Shown here: piece after piece, positions 1 to 6,498 of the stretch
Position numbering within the stretch: position 1 is the first letter of the stretch
How the letters are laid out: the number at the start of each line of letters is the position of its first letter
Assembly: GCA_021443945.1 (NCBI GenBank)
Contig: JABUSF010000006.1
Location: forward strand, 218,360 to 232,317
Direction of reading: 5' to 3'
DNA: 13,958 nucleotides
Source of the DNA: Ileibacterium sp.
GTDB taxonomy: Bacteria > Bacillota_I > Bacilli_A > Erysipelotrichales > Erysipelotrichaceae
The notes under the pieces: model-generated
Databases searched by the model: none
Told to the model about the DNA's origin: nothing
The model's input: the letters and a program-made list of their open reading frames with translations, nothing else
Position numbers and translations under genes: made by a program

Positions 1-557
1 CCCGCTGCGATGACAGCCCCTTTTCCCACATGAACGCCTTCCAGAACCACTGCATTGGCTCCGATCATCACATCGTCTTCAATGACCACCGGAGTGGCAC
101 TGGCCGGTTCAATGACCCCCGCCAGAACAGCACCGGCACCAATATGGCAGTTGTTTTTGACAATGGCTCTTCCGCCAAGGACTGCATTCATATCAATCAT
201 GGAACCTTTGCCCACATGAGCGCCAATGTTGACCACAGCCCCCATCATAATGACGGCATTGTCTTCAATGGTGACGTGTTCCCGAATGATGGCTCCCGGT
301 TCAATGCGTGCTTTCAGGAATTTCATATCCAGCAAAGGAACGGCGCTGTTGCGGGTGGAGTTTTCCACCAGACATTCTTCCAGAGAGATGCCGTTGTTTT
401 CCAGGATGGGCAGGATGTCCGCAAAATCACCGAAAATCACATTTCCATACACCTGTGCAGGGGAGCAGTCAAAATCAGGCTCTTTTTTCAAATACACTTT
501 GACCGGTGTCTTCTTGGGAGATTTGGCGATGAACTCGATGATTTCTCTTGCATCCAT
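1..557 (-). CDS. dapH: Tetrahydrodipicolinate N-acetyltransferase, C-terminus cut by window edge
   Basis: Transfers an acetyl group to tetrahydrodipicolinate, the first committed step of the acetylase branch of DAP/lysine synthesis, in the cytoplasm. The visible 185 residues begin [12 protein letters not shown]. From about residue 85 they form a left-handed beta-helix hexapeptide repeat ([57 protein letters not shown]). The N-terminal cap domain and the stretch [21 protein letters not shown] match the DapH/YkuQ acetyltransferase rather than the succinyl-CoA DapD. The family is about 235-240 residues, so roughly 50 C-terminal residues lie outside the window. The ATG at 557-555 is one base after the dapB stop (TAG 561-559), with a purine-rich AGGGCGG inside the end of dapB as a possible ribosome site. 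It is the last visible gene of the lysA operon. Identity is near certain. Confidence 0.95.
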   Translation of the reverse strand, partial: MDAREIIEFIAKSPKKTPVKVYLKKEPDFDCSPAQVYGNVIFGDFADILPILENNGISLEECLVENSTRNSAVPLLDMKFLKARIEPGAIIREHVTIEDNAVIMMGAVVNIGAHVGKGSMIDMNAVLGGRAIVKNNCHIGAGAVLAGVIEPASATPVVIEDDVMIGANAVVLEGVHVGKGAVIAA

Positions 558-558
558 C

Positions 559-1284
559 CTATTCACCGCCCTGATGGATGCTGATCAGATCATCCATGGA
601 ATACAGGCCGGCAGGCTGCTGTTCTAAAAATTCGGCGGCTTTGACTGCGCCGTCTACAAAAATCTGGCGGCTGATGGCTTCATGCTTCAGAGATACGGCT
701 TCGTCGGTTCCGAAAAAGAAGACTTCGTGCGTGCCGGGAACGGTTCCTCCCCGAAGAGAATGCATGCCGATTTCGTTTTCGCGCTTTCCGTCTTCGGGAG
801 AACGGCCGTATGCCACCGGGCGGTTGTTGTAGTTGGCGGCTTCCAGAAGAGAAATGGCCGTGCCGCTGGGGGCATCTTTTTTCTGGTTGTGATGGGTTTC
901 CACAATTTCAATGTCCCACTCATCTTTGAGCAGCTGATTGGCTTCTTTGACAAGCTGTTTTAAAACCGCTACGCCAAGGGAATAGTTGGAAGAGAAGAAC
1001 ACTGGAATGGATTGGGATGCTTCGTGAAGATGGGCAATCTGCTCCGGAGACAGAGCGGTGGTTCCTTCCACCAGGGGAATGTTGTTTTGAACCGCCAGAT
1101 CCGTCACCCAGTCCAAATTGGCATGGTTGGAGAAATCGATGATCATACCGCATTCGTCCAGGTTGTTTTCCAGGCCTTCCGGATTGATTAAATCCGCCAT
1201 GCCCAATACTTCATGGCCTTTGTTTTCCAGGGTCTTTTTAATCAGGGAGCCCATTTTTCCCTGTCCAATAATGACAGTTTTCAT
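559..1284 (-). CDS. dapB: 4-hydroxy-tetrahydrodipicolinate reductase
   Basis: Reduces the DapA product with NAD(P)H to tetrahydrodipicolinate in the cytoplasm. The 241-residue protein starts with a Rossmann dinucleotide-binding motif (VIIGQGKMG, residues 4-12). It carries the family signature [13 protein letters not shown] at 131-143, with the catalytic His pair (131/132) and Lys135, and the C-terminal [14 protein letters not shown] motif at about 177-190. It is shorter than the 273-residue E. coli enzyme, as in many Gram-positive and thermophile DapB proteins. The ATG overlaps the dapA stop in an ATGA (1281-1284), which implies translational coupling. AGGA lies 5 bases upstream of the start. 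The protein supplies the substrate of DapH encoded immediately downstream. Confidence 0.97.
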   Translation of the reverse strand: MKTVIIGQGKMGSLIKKTLENKGHEVLGMADLINPEGLENNLDECGMIIDFSNHANLDWVTDLAVQNNIPLVEGTTALSPEQIAHLHEASQSIPVFFSSNYSLGVAVLKQLVKEANQLLKDEWDIEIVETHHNQKKDAPSGTAISLLEAANYNNRPVAYGRSPEDGKRENEIGMHSLRGGTVPGTHEVFFFGTDEAVSLKHEAISRQIFVDGAVKAAEFLEQQPAGLYSMDDLISIHQGGE

Positions 1285-2177
1285 AGGAGTCCTACTTTCT
1301 TCAGAGATTCTTTCAGACGGTCATGGTTTTTAGGATCCATCTCGTACAGGGGCAGGCGCAGGCCGCCCATATTGAATCCCATATCGTTCATGGCTGTCTT
1401 AATAGGGATCGGATTGACTTCACAGAACAGGGAATGAATCAGATCCAGATATTTCAGCTGCAGATCCAGAGAGCCTTTGGTATCGCCTTTCATGAACAGT
1501 TCCACCATATCGTGGGTTTCTTTGGGGGCAATGTTGGCCAGAACAGAGATCACACCGCTGGAACCTAAAGAGAGCATGGGAACAATCATATCATCGTTGC
1601 CGGAATACATTTTGAAGTTTTCGTTCAGGAAAGGAGCGATATCCACGGCATAGGAAATGTTTCCGCTGGCTTCCTTGATGCCGGCAATGTTTGGATGCTT
1701 GGACAGCTCACCAACAACATTGGCCGGAATGTTGACGCCTGTGCGTCCGGGAATGTTGTAAATGACAACAGGAATATTCACCGCTTCTGCGGTTTCCATG
1801 AAATGATGGTACAGCCCCTGAGGGTTGGCTTTGTTGTAGTAAGGCGAGATGATCAGAAGACCGTCTGCTCCCATGGCTTCATAATCCAGAGATTTCTGTT
1901 TCTGAACCGCTGTATTGTTGGAACCTGTGCCGACCAGAACAAAGATCCGGCCATCGGCAGCATCCAGCACGGTTTTGACAGCAATGTCATCTTCTTCATG
2001 GGTCATGGTGGAGGTTTCACCGGTTGTGCCCAGAACGAGAATTCCGTCGGTTTTATTTTCGATGTGGTATTCCACCAGTTCACGCAGTTTTTCTTCGTTT
2101 ACAGTTCCGTCTTCCCGAAACGGGGTGACTAAAGCAACAATGGAGCCGTCAGGCAGATTCTTTTTGTTCATATTCAT
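1281..2177 (-). CDS. dapA: 4-hydroxy-tetrahydrodipicolinate synthase
   Basis: Condenses pyruvate with aspartate semialdehyde, the entry to the lysine branch. The 298-residue TIM-barrel protein shows GTTGE (50-54), PYYNK (112-116, with the catalytic Tyr), VIYNIPGRTG (138-147, proton-relay Tyr140 and substrate-binding Arg145) and GIKEASGN (166-173, Schiff-base Lys168). Length is normal for the family. Two ATGs lie at the start (2177 and 2171). The first is preferred because GGAAGG ends five bases before it. This start lies 29 bases inside the end of dapF, so the two genes are probably coupled. The gene ends in an ATGA overlap with dapB. Confidence 0.97.
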   Translation of the reverse strand: MNMNKKNLPDGSIVALVTPFREDGTVNEEKLRELVEYHIENKTDGILVLGTTGETSTMTHEEDDIAVKTVLDAADGRIFVLVGTGSNNTAVQKQKSLDYEAMGADGLLIISPYYNKANPQGLYHHFMETAEAVNIPVVIYNIPGRTGVNIPANVVGELSKHPNIAGIKEASGNISYAVDIAPFLNENFKMYSGNDDMIVPMLSLGSSGVISVLANIAPKETHDMVELFMKGDTKGSLDLQLKYLDLIHSLFCEVNPIPIKTAMNDMGFNMGGLRLPLYEMDPKNHDRLKESLKKVGLL

Positions 2178-2994
2178 AAATACCTTCCATAATCTTTACT
2201 GCTGGACCGGAGAGATAAACGCTCTGGTCTTTTTCAATGTCAATGTGAAGTGTCCCTTTCTTCATATGGACATCCACATGGGGGCCTGTTTTGTTTTGCA
2301 GCAGGGCGCAAAGAGCGGAAGCGCACATGCCGGTGCCGCAGGCAAGAGTCATTCCGCAGCCTCTTTCCCAGGTGGCTGCTTCAATTTCATGATCGTTGAG
2401 GACTTTGACAAAATTTACATTGGTCTGCTCTTCAAAGAGCGGATGCTTGCCAATGGCTTCTCCTATGGCTGCCCATTGATCTGCGAAGGGTTCATCTTCA
2501 AACAGAACGGTATGAATGGTGGACATATAAAAGGAAGAAATTTCATAGTCCCCAAAGGGAGTGCTGATGGGGGAGTTCCAGAGCCGCTGGAGATTGGACG
2601 TTTTGATCTTTTTTGGATCCCAGTCCGGCTTGCCCATAGCGATCTGGCAGTAAAAGGGATCTTTGGAAATCACGCTGATGGTTTTGGTTCCCGCCAGAGT
2701 CTGCACATCATAAAGGCCTTTGTCTTCCAGTCCTTCGTCGCTGCAGTACGCGGCAAAACAGCGGATTCCGTTTCCGCACATATCTGCTCTGGATCCGTCC
2801 TGGTTGTAGTAGATCATTTCCAGCGGATCTTCGTTTACAAAGATACAGCCGTCTGCTCCAATCCCGGTGTGCCGGTCACACACGGAAACGATGAAGTCTT
2901 TCAGCTGTTCTTCGTTCCAGTCTTCCACGGCAGAATGTCTGAGAATGATGAAATCATTCCCGCAGCCGTGGTACTTGCTGACAAAAAGCTGCAT
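2149..2994 (-). CDS. dapF: Diaminopimelate epimerase, divergent pocket motif
   Basis: Interconverts LL- and meso-DAP without cofactor, using a two-cysteine mechanism. The 281-residue protein has both halves of the fold: KYHGCGNDF (7-15), YNQDGS (63-68), DMCGNGIRC (71-79, first catalytic Cys73), WERGCG (209-214) and ACGTG (218-222, second catalytic Cys219). The motif that reads GNPH in E. coli and Haemophilus DapF is STIH here (158-161). Thr159 therefore replaces the Asn known to contact substrate. The segment usually written GAGET is GCGMT. Both cysteines and the Glu-Arg pair (210-211) are kept and the gene sits inside a lysine operon, so DAP epimerase activity remains the best call. The start overlaps the lysA stop by one base (TAATG), and an AAGGA lies just upstream. 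Confidence 0.93.
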   Translation of the reverse strand: MQLFVSKYHGCGNDFIILRHSAVEDWNEEQLKDFIVSVCDRHTGIGADGCIFVNEDPLEMIYYNQDGSRADMCGNGIRCFAAYCSDEGLEDKGLYDVQTLAGTKTISVISKDPFYCQIAMGKPDWDPKKIKTSNLQRLWNSPISTPFGDYEISSFYMSTIHTVLFEDEPFADQWAAIGEAIGKHPLFEEQTNVNFVKVLNDHEIEAATWERGCGMTLACGTGMCASALCALLQNKTGPHVDVHMKKGTLHIDIEKDQSVYLSGPAVKIMEGIYEYEQKESA

Positions 2995-4316
2995 TAAAGA
3001 ATCCTTTCGCTCACTTCTCTGGCGATCAGATCCTGCCAGGATTCCGGCTTCACGACGAACCGGGCCTGATCTCCCTTCACGAATACAACCGGCGGAATTT
3101 TGTTTTTGTTGTAATGGCTGGCCATGCAGTATCCATAGGCACCGGTGGAGTAAGTCACCAGCAGGTCACCCGGTTCTGCTTTCGGCAGCTGCGCCTGCTG
3201 AATGAGGATGTCTCCGCTTTCACAGCACTTTCCGGCGATGGCATACACTTCTGTTTTTTCCTGATCCATTTTTAAAGCCAGATCGCTGGAGTATTCTGCC
3301 TGGTATAACGCCGGGCGGATGTTATCGTGCATGCCCCCGTCCACAAACGCATAGGTTTTATGAGGCGTCTTTTTCAGCATGCCGATTTCATAGACGGTGC
3401 ATCCGGCGTTTCCGACAATCGAGCGGCCGGGTTCAATCCATACATTTTCAATATGGAGGCCGTTTTCCCGGAAACTGTTCTGACAGGCCTCTACAATGGT
3501 CCGGCACATTTCTGCAATGTCCACCGGCTTATCTTCCAGGGTATACCACACCGCAAAGCCGCCGCCCAGATCGAGGGTTTTCAAGGTCTTGCCGGACTGT
3601 TTTTCGAAGTCGGCCATCGCTTTGGACATAATGTCAATTTCAGAAACAAAAGCCTCTTTTTCAAAAATCTGGGATCCGATGTGCGCGTGGAATCCGTCAA
3701 AGTGAACCTGATCCACCCCGTCGAAAACGCTGGCAATTTCAAGGATTTGATCCATCTGTTTGGCCAGAACACCGAATTTGGAATCCGGATGGGCGGTCAC
3801 AATGAACTCATGGGTATGCGCTTCGACTCCCGGATTAACCCGAAGCAGGGCAGAGATGGACGCCTTAGGGTATTCAGGAGCTAAGGAAGCCAGTTTTTGG
3901 GCTTCCATCAGGTTGTCCAGAACGATGGTTCCCACACCGTATTCGAATGCCATGCGCAGTTCCTCTTCGGATTTGTTGTTGCCGTGGAACACGACTTTTT
4001 CCATAGGAAAGTCTGCTGCTTTGGCGGTGTAAAGCTCTCCTGCGGAAACCACATCCAGTCCAAGACCGCACTTGGCAGCCAGTTTCAGCATTTCAATGAC
4101 ATTGAATGCTTTGGATGCAAAAACGGTTCTGGTGGCAAACGCGCTGGACTGGAAGTTCTTTTCGAAGGTCTTCATCATTTCTTCCAGTTTGCTTTCGCTG
4201 TAGATGTACACAGGGGTTCCTGCGGCTTTGGCAATGGCGGAAACCGGAAGATCTTCAATCCAGAGTTCGTTTTCGTGCACGGTAAATCCGTGCTTGCTTG
4301 CAATGCTGTTGTTCAT
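2994..4316 (-). CDS. lysA: Diaminopimelate decarboxylase
   Basis: PLP-dependent decarboxylation of meso-DAP to lysine, the last step of the pathway. From the ATG at 4316 the protein is 440 residues, a normal length. It shows the alanine-racemase-like barrel with VFASKAFN (PLP Lys69), FHGNNKSEEEL (110-120), HAHIGSQ (210-216), the glycine loop DLGGGF (249-254), EPGR (295-298) and CCESGD (364-369), whose Cys and Glu belong to the second active-site half. The reading frame is open further upstream to a GTG at 4430. That extension would run through the riboswitch and its terminator, so it is rejected. GAGGTG lies three bases before the ATG, directly after the terminator U-tract. This is the first gene of the lysine operon and is followed by dapF with a one-base overlap. 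Confidence 0.97.
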   Translation of the reverse strand: MNNSIASKHGFTVHENELWIEDLPVSAIAKAAGTPVYIYSESKLEEMMKTFEKNFQSSAFATRTVFASKAFNVIEMLKLAAKCGLGLDVVSAGELYTAKAADFPMEKVVFHGNNKSEEELRMAFEYGVGTIVLDNLMEAQKLASLAPEYPKASISALLRVNPGVEAHTHEFIVTAHPDSKFGVLAKQMDQILEIASVFDGVDQVHFDGFHAHIGSQIFEKEAFVSEIDIMSKAMADFEKQSGKTLKTLDLGGGFAVWYTLEDKPVDIAEMCRTIVEACQNSFRENGLHIENVWIEPGRSIVGNAGCTVYEIGMLKKTPHKTYAFVDGGMHDNIRPALYQAEYSSDLALKMDQEKTEVYAIAGKCCESGDILIQQAQLPKAEPGDLLVTYSTGAYGYCMASHYNKNKIPPVVFVKGDQARFVVKPESWQDLIAREVSERIL

Positions 4317-4328
4317 ATTCACCTCACT

Positions 4329-4352
4329 AAAAAAACCGGCGACCAGCGCCGG
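4329..4352 (-). terminator. Intrinsic terminator of the lysine riboswitch
   Basis: On the minus strand a 6-bp GC-only stem (CCGGCG/CGCCGG) with a 5-base loop is followed at once by seven T residues. It lies between the riboswitch aptamer and the lysA ribosome binding site. This fits an expression platform that stops transcription when lysine is bound. The alternative antiterminator pairing was not assigned with confidence. GCCGGC also occurs in the aptamer P2 arm (4493-4498), and the conserved core contains CGCCG, so both are possible partners. Confidence 0.9.
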
Positions 4353-4369
4353 CATGTCAAATACAAAAC

Positions 4370-4536
4370 CAACGATAGCCCAACTGCAGTGATCTGCAGA
4401 CAGTCTGCTGCATATTCTGCAGCAGCCCACCGTTTTTCCACGCCTGGAAAAACAGTTCGGCGAAACCGCTCCTTGCTGCTTCTCAAGTGCCTGCCGGCTT
4501 GAAGCAGAAGGGTCTTATCCGCGCCTCTATCTTTTT
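4370..4536 (-). promoter_or_regulatory. Lysine riboswitch (L-box) aptamer
   Basis: Cis-acting RNA that binds lysine and controls the lysA-dapF-dapA-dapB-dapH operon. Read on the minus strand it has the conserved AGATAGAGGCGCG (about 4520-4533), the core GGAGCGGTTTCGCCGAA (4472-4456) and the closing GGGCTATCG (4381-4373). P1 is GATAG with CTATC. Four arms follow inside. One is a long stem starting CTGCTTCAAG and returning CTTG-A-GAAGCAG. One is a 12-bp hairpin, ACTGTTTTTCCA with TGGAAAAACGGT, closing a four-base loop. The others are an 8-bp hairpin CTGCTGCA/TGCAGCAG and a CTGCAG/CTGCAG hairpin. This matches the five-helix junction of the known L-box family. Downstream lies an intrinsic terminator, so the predicted logic is repression by lysine. 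Confidence 0.96.
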
Positions 4537-4539
4537 CAA

Positions 4540-4568
4540 ATAGTAGCATCGCAGCAGATGCTGTGCAA
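4540..4568 (-). promoter_or_regulatory. Sigma-A type promoter of the lysine operon
   Basis: On the minus strand TTGCAC (4568-4563) and TACTAT (4545-4540) are separated by exactly 17 bases. The predicted transcript start, at about 4533-4534, coincides with the first bases of the riboswitch, which supports the call. The spacer contains an inverted repeat GCATC-N6-GATGC (4546-4561) that could be an operator. Confidence 0.75.
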
Positions 4569-4663
4569 CACAAAAATGACAGATGAATTGGATTGTTTCA
4601 AAAATTTCCACTTTGTTACATTTTACCCTTTCATCTTTTGAAGCTTTCCAACAAAAGCACAGA

Positions 4664-4689
4664 GCGTGCAGAATGGAAATTCTGCATGC
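4664..4689. repeat. 11-bp inverted repeat with GGAA loop
   Basis: GCGTGCAGAAT (4664-4674) and ATTCTGCATGC (4679-4689) pair over 11 positions, one of them G-T, around a four-base GGAA. It sits between the divergent lysA and lipoprotein genes, upstream of the likely promoter of the latter. It has no T-tract on either strand at the right distance, so it is not a standard terminator. A protein-binding dyad or an RNA hairpin is possible. Confidence 0.55.
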
Positions 4690-4711
4690 GCCGGATGTCC
4701 CAAGAAGGACA

Positions 4712-4755
4712 GTTTGAAAACCAGTTTGACCAGGAGGCTTTGTGTGTTTTCAAAC
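4712..4755. repeat. Paired GTTTNNAAAC boxes, candidate operator
   Basis: GTTTGAAAAC (4712-4721) and GTTTTCAAAC (4746-4755) are perfect 10-base reverse complements, and each is itself a quasi-palindrome of form GTTTNNAAAC. They lie 34 bases apart, centre to centre, just upstream of a candidate extended -10 element (4757-4765). The octamer ACCAGGAG is also repeated directly at 4729-4736 and 4769-4776. The arrangement resembles tandem repressor sites. No regulator is assigned. Confidence 0.45.
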
Positions 4756-4756
4756 A

Positions 4757-4765
4757 TGCTATGCT
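4757..4765 (+). promoter_or_regulatory. Candidate extended -10 promoter of the lipoprotein gene
   Basis: TGCTATGCT reads as an extended -10 (TGN followed by TATGCT). No good -35 lies 16-18 bases upstream. The only TTGACC (4726-4731) is 28 bases away. Transcription from here would give a leader of about 27 bases to the ATG at 4799, which has AAAGGT as ribosome site. Confidence 0.35.
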
Positions 4766-4798
4766 TGCACCAGGAGAGGTATTAGAAAGGTAATATTT

Positions 4799-6127
4799 AT
4801 GAACAAAATGCTCAAACTATCCTGCACAGCCCTGTTGGCGGCTGCCCTAGCGGCCTGTTCTTCCTCCAGTTCATCTTCCGAGGGAACAGATGGCCTGAAT
4901 GGAACGTACACCTATCATATCGGCGGATATGACTGGGGTGCCGGTGTAGACAAAGTAACCGTCACATTTGATTCTGCTGTGGATGAAGTCAGCCCGGACA
5001 TGTTTACAGTCACTGAAACCAAGAATGCCACAGACTGGTCCAGTGAAACCTTCGAAATCAAAGAAACCACCTTCGACAGAAAGGTGGAAGATGCCTATCT
5101 GTCCGATGCACAGGGTGTGAAGACCGATTCCCCAAGCAAATATGTCACTCTGGATCTGTACGTTTCACCAAATGACGGATCCCCCATGAACTACGATTTC
5201 AACTCTGGACGCAACAGCTGGTGTGATCCTTATTTCCTGACCATCGGCGTGGCAGAAGGGCAGAAACTGAAGAGTGAAGGCAAAGAAATCTCCGCTGTAG
5301 TCATCGATACAAAAGCAGCCGGCAAAACAACAGATGCAGATTCGTTCAAGACAGCTTCCTTCAAAGCAGAGGACGGCACTGAATATCAGTACGCCTACTA
5401 TGAGCCGGCCGAAAAATCCAACAAGCTGTTTGTCTGGCTGCATGGGGGCGGAGAAGGAGCCACTGAAAACAGTGATCCATATATTGTGACTCTGGCCAAT
5501 AAAGTTACCGCCTATACCTCTGAGGCGTTCCAGAAAGAACTGGGCAATGCATGGGTTTTGGCTCCTCAGTGTCCCACTCTGTGGATGGACAACGGCAAAC
5601 TGGGAGACAACTGGATGGAAAATCTGACGGCGGATTCTCTGTATACTCAGTCTTTAACAGAGCTCATTGACAGCTTTGCCAAGGAGCACGATCTGGATAA
5701 AATCGTGATTGCAGGCTGCTCCAACGGAGGCTTTATGACCGTCAACATGGCAGTGGCCAATGGGGATAAATACGATGCTTATGTTCCGATTGCAGAGGGA
5801 TTCATTGATACCGCCATTACCGATGATGTGGTCAATAAGCTGAAAGATTTGCCCATGTATTTCATTTACGCAGAAAACGATGACACCCTGGATCCGGAGC
5901 ATTTCTCCAAACCGCTGCTGTCCAAACTGGAAGAAGCAGGGGCTTCCAATCTGAAAGTCTCCACCACCAAAAATGTGACCGATTCCTCGGGAAAATATAA
6001 AAACGAGAAGGGCGAGCCCTATGAATATTCCGGACACTGGTCCTGGATTTACTTTGACAACAATGAATCTGTATCCAACGACGATCAAACCAGTTCCTGG
6101 AGCTGGATTGCTCAGCAGATTCAGTAA
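4799..6127 (+). CDS. Secreted lipoprotein alpha/beta hydrolase (esterase-like, Ig-like N-terminus)
   Basis: A 442-residue surface lipoprotein. It has a lipoprotein signal peptide with lipobox LAAC (lipidated Cys20), then a seven-serine linker. Residues about 32-175 are a beta-rich region that looks like the Ig-like N-terminal domain of EstA-type esterases. A hydrolase domain follows, with an oxyanion-loop motif WLHGGGEG (213-220), nucleophile elbow GCSNGG (306-311, Ser308), an acid candidate in AENDDTLDP (358-366) and His413 in GHWSW. This is the fold of feruloyl/acetyl-xylan-type esterases and prolyl-oligopeptidase-like hydrolases. The substrate cannot be read from the sequence. The ATG at 4799 is chosen over an in-frame upstream ATG at 4742 because it has AAAGGT upstream and gives an intact signal peptide. 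It is divergent from the lysine operon and closed by its own terminator, so it is probably monocistronic. Confidence 0.88.
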   Translation: MNKMLKLSCTALLAAALAACSSSSSSSEGTDGLNGTYTYHIGGYDWGAGVDKVTVTFDSAVDEVSPDMFTVTETKNATDWSSETFEIKETTFDRKVEDAYLSDAQGVKTDSPSKYVTLDLYVSPNDGSPMNYDFNSGRNSWCDPYFLTIGVAEGQKLKSEGKEISAVVIDTKAAGKTTDADSFKTASFKAEDGTEYQYAYYEPAEKSNKLFVWLHGGGEGATENSDPYIVTLANKVTAYTSEAFQKELGNAWVLAPQCPTLWMDNGKLGDNWMENLTADSLYTQSLTELIDSFAKEHDLDKIVIAGCSNGGFMTVNMAVANGDKYDAYVPIAEGFIDTAITDDVVNKLKDLPMYFIYAENDDTLDPEHFSKPLLSKLEEAGASNLKVSTTKNVTDSSGKYKNEKGEPYEYSGHWSWIYFDNNESVSNDDQTSSWSWIAQQIQ

Positions 6128-6166
6128 GGCAAAAAGATCAGTTGTTTTCATTCATAAAAGATGCAC

Positions 6167-6200
6167 AAGCGGACCGAGCACAAAGCGGTCCGCTTTTTTT
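6167..6200 (+). terminator. Intrinsic terminator after the lipoprotein gene
   Basis: A perfect 10-bp stem (AAGCGGACCG, 6167-6176, with CGGTCCGCTT, 6186-6195) closes a 9-base loop and runs into seven T residues. It lies 40 bases after the stop codon of the lipoprotein gene and separates it from the amidohydrolase. Confidence 0.93.
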
Positions 6201-6352
6201 GAGAGCTGAGAAAATGGTTTCTTTTGTCCGTCCCGATTTCAGGCATTTTGCGAAGCTTATACATTGAAAGCCCCGGAACAAAGCCCATTTTCGAGATCTG
6301 CTGCTCAGACGGCACAAAGGGGGACAGATGCTTTTCTGTTTTTGAGAGCGAT
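6201..6352 (+). other. Gene-free stretch with an open frame lacking ATG
   Basis: No convincing gene lies here. One plus-strand frame is open from 6203 to a TAA at 6380-6382, about 59 codons, and includes ESPGTKPIFEICCSDGTKG. It has no ATG and no ribosome site, only internal TTG codons at 6224 and 6248. It could be chance, the remnant of a gene or an intergenic repeat. A putative promoter for the next gene overlaps its end. Confidence 0.3.
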
Positions 6353-6380
6353 TTGCGGAGACTTGAAAAATGGGTATAAA
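6353..6380 (+). promoter_or_regulatory. Candidate promoter of the amidohydrolase gene
   Basis: TTGCGG (6353-6358) and TATAAA (6375-6380) are separated by 16 bases. A start near 6387 would give a leader of about 110 bases. That leader can fold TTGGATC (6396-6402) with GGTCCAA (6439-6445) around an inner GCTTT/AAAGC stem, followed by the hairpin at 6466-6486. The match to consensus is moderate. Confidence 0.42.
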
Positions 6381-6465
6381 CTAAAATGAAAGAAATTGGA
6401 TCTTTTTTAATGAAGGCTTTGTTTTTTAAAGCGGTCTGGGTCCAAAAGAAAGCAGGAAAAGGAAA

Positions 6466-6486
6466 AGCAGTCTGAATCAGACTGCT
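6466..6486 (+). repeat. Inverted repeat just upstream of the amidohydrolase start
   Basis: AGCAGTCTGA and TCAGACTGCT are perfect 10-base arms about a single central A. In RNA this is a 9-bp hairpin with a 3-base loop. It ends 12 bases before the ATG at 6499. No Shine-Dalgarno sequence lies between hairpin and ATG, while a purine tract AGGAAAAGGAAAAG lies just before it. It may be an operator or a hairpin that affects initiation. Confidence 0.6.
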
Positions 6487-6498
6487 GCGGTATTAAGA

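Noticed and set aside
1915..2997. Long plus-strand open frame (360 codons) opposite dapF and dapA
   Set aside because: It is antisense to two clear enzymes that fill the minus strand, and its translation shows no recognisable domain. It is a codon-usage shadow.
4317..4430. 38-residue N-terminal extension of LysA from a GTG at 4430
   Set aside because: It would be encoded by the riboswitch aptamer and its terminator, has no family similarity, and a good ribosome site exists for the ATG at 4316.
4664..4689. Hairpin as an intrinsic terminator between the divergent genes
   Set aside because: No T-tract follows the stem on either strand. The nearest T-rich run on the minus strand starts about 10 bases later and is broken.
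4742..4798. Upstream ATG (4742) as the start of the lipoprotein
   Set aside because: It would add 19 residues before a textbook lipoprotein signal peptide, and it lies in the promoter/operator region.
6387..6498. T-box or other known riboswitch in the amidohydrolase leader
   Set aside because: No T-box sequence (AGGGTGGNACCGCG type), no L-box blocks and no terminator with a U-tract are present.
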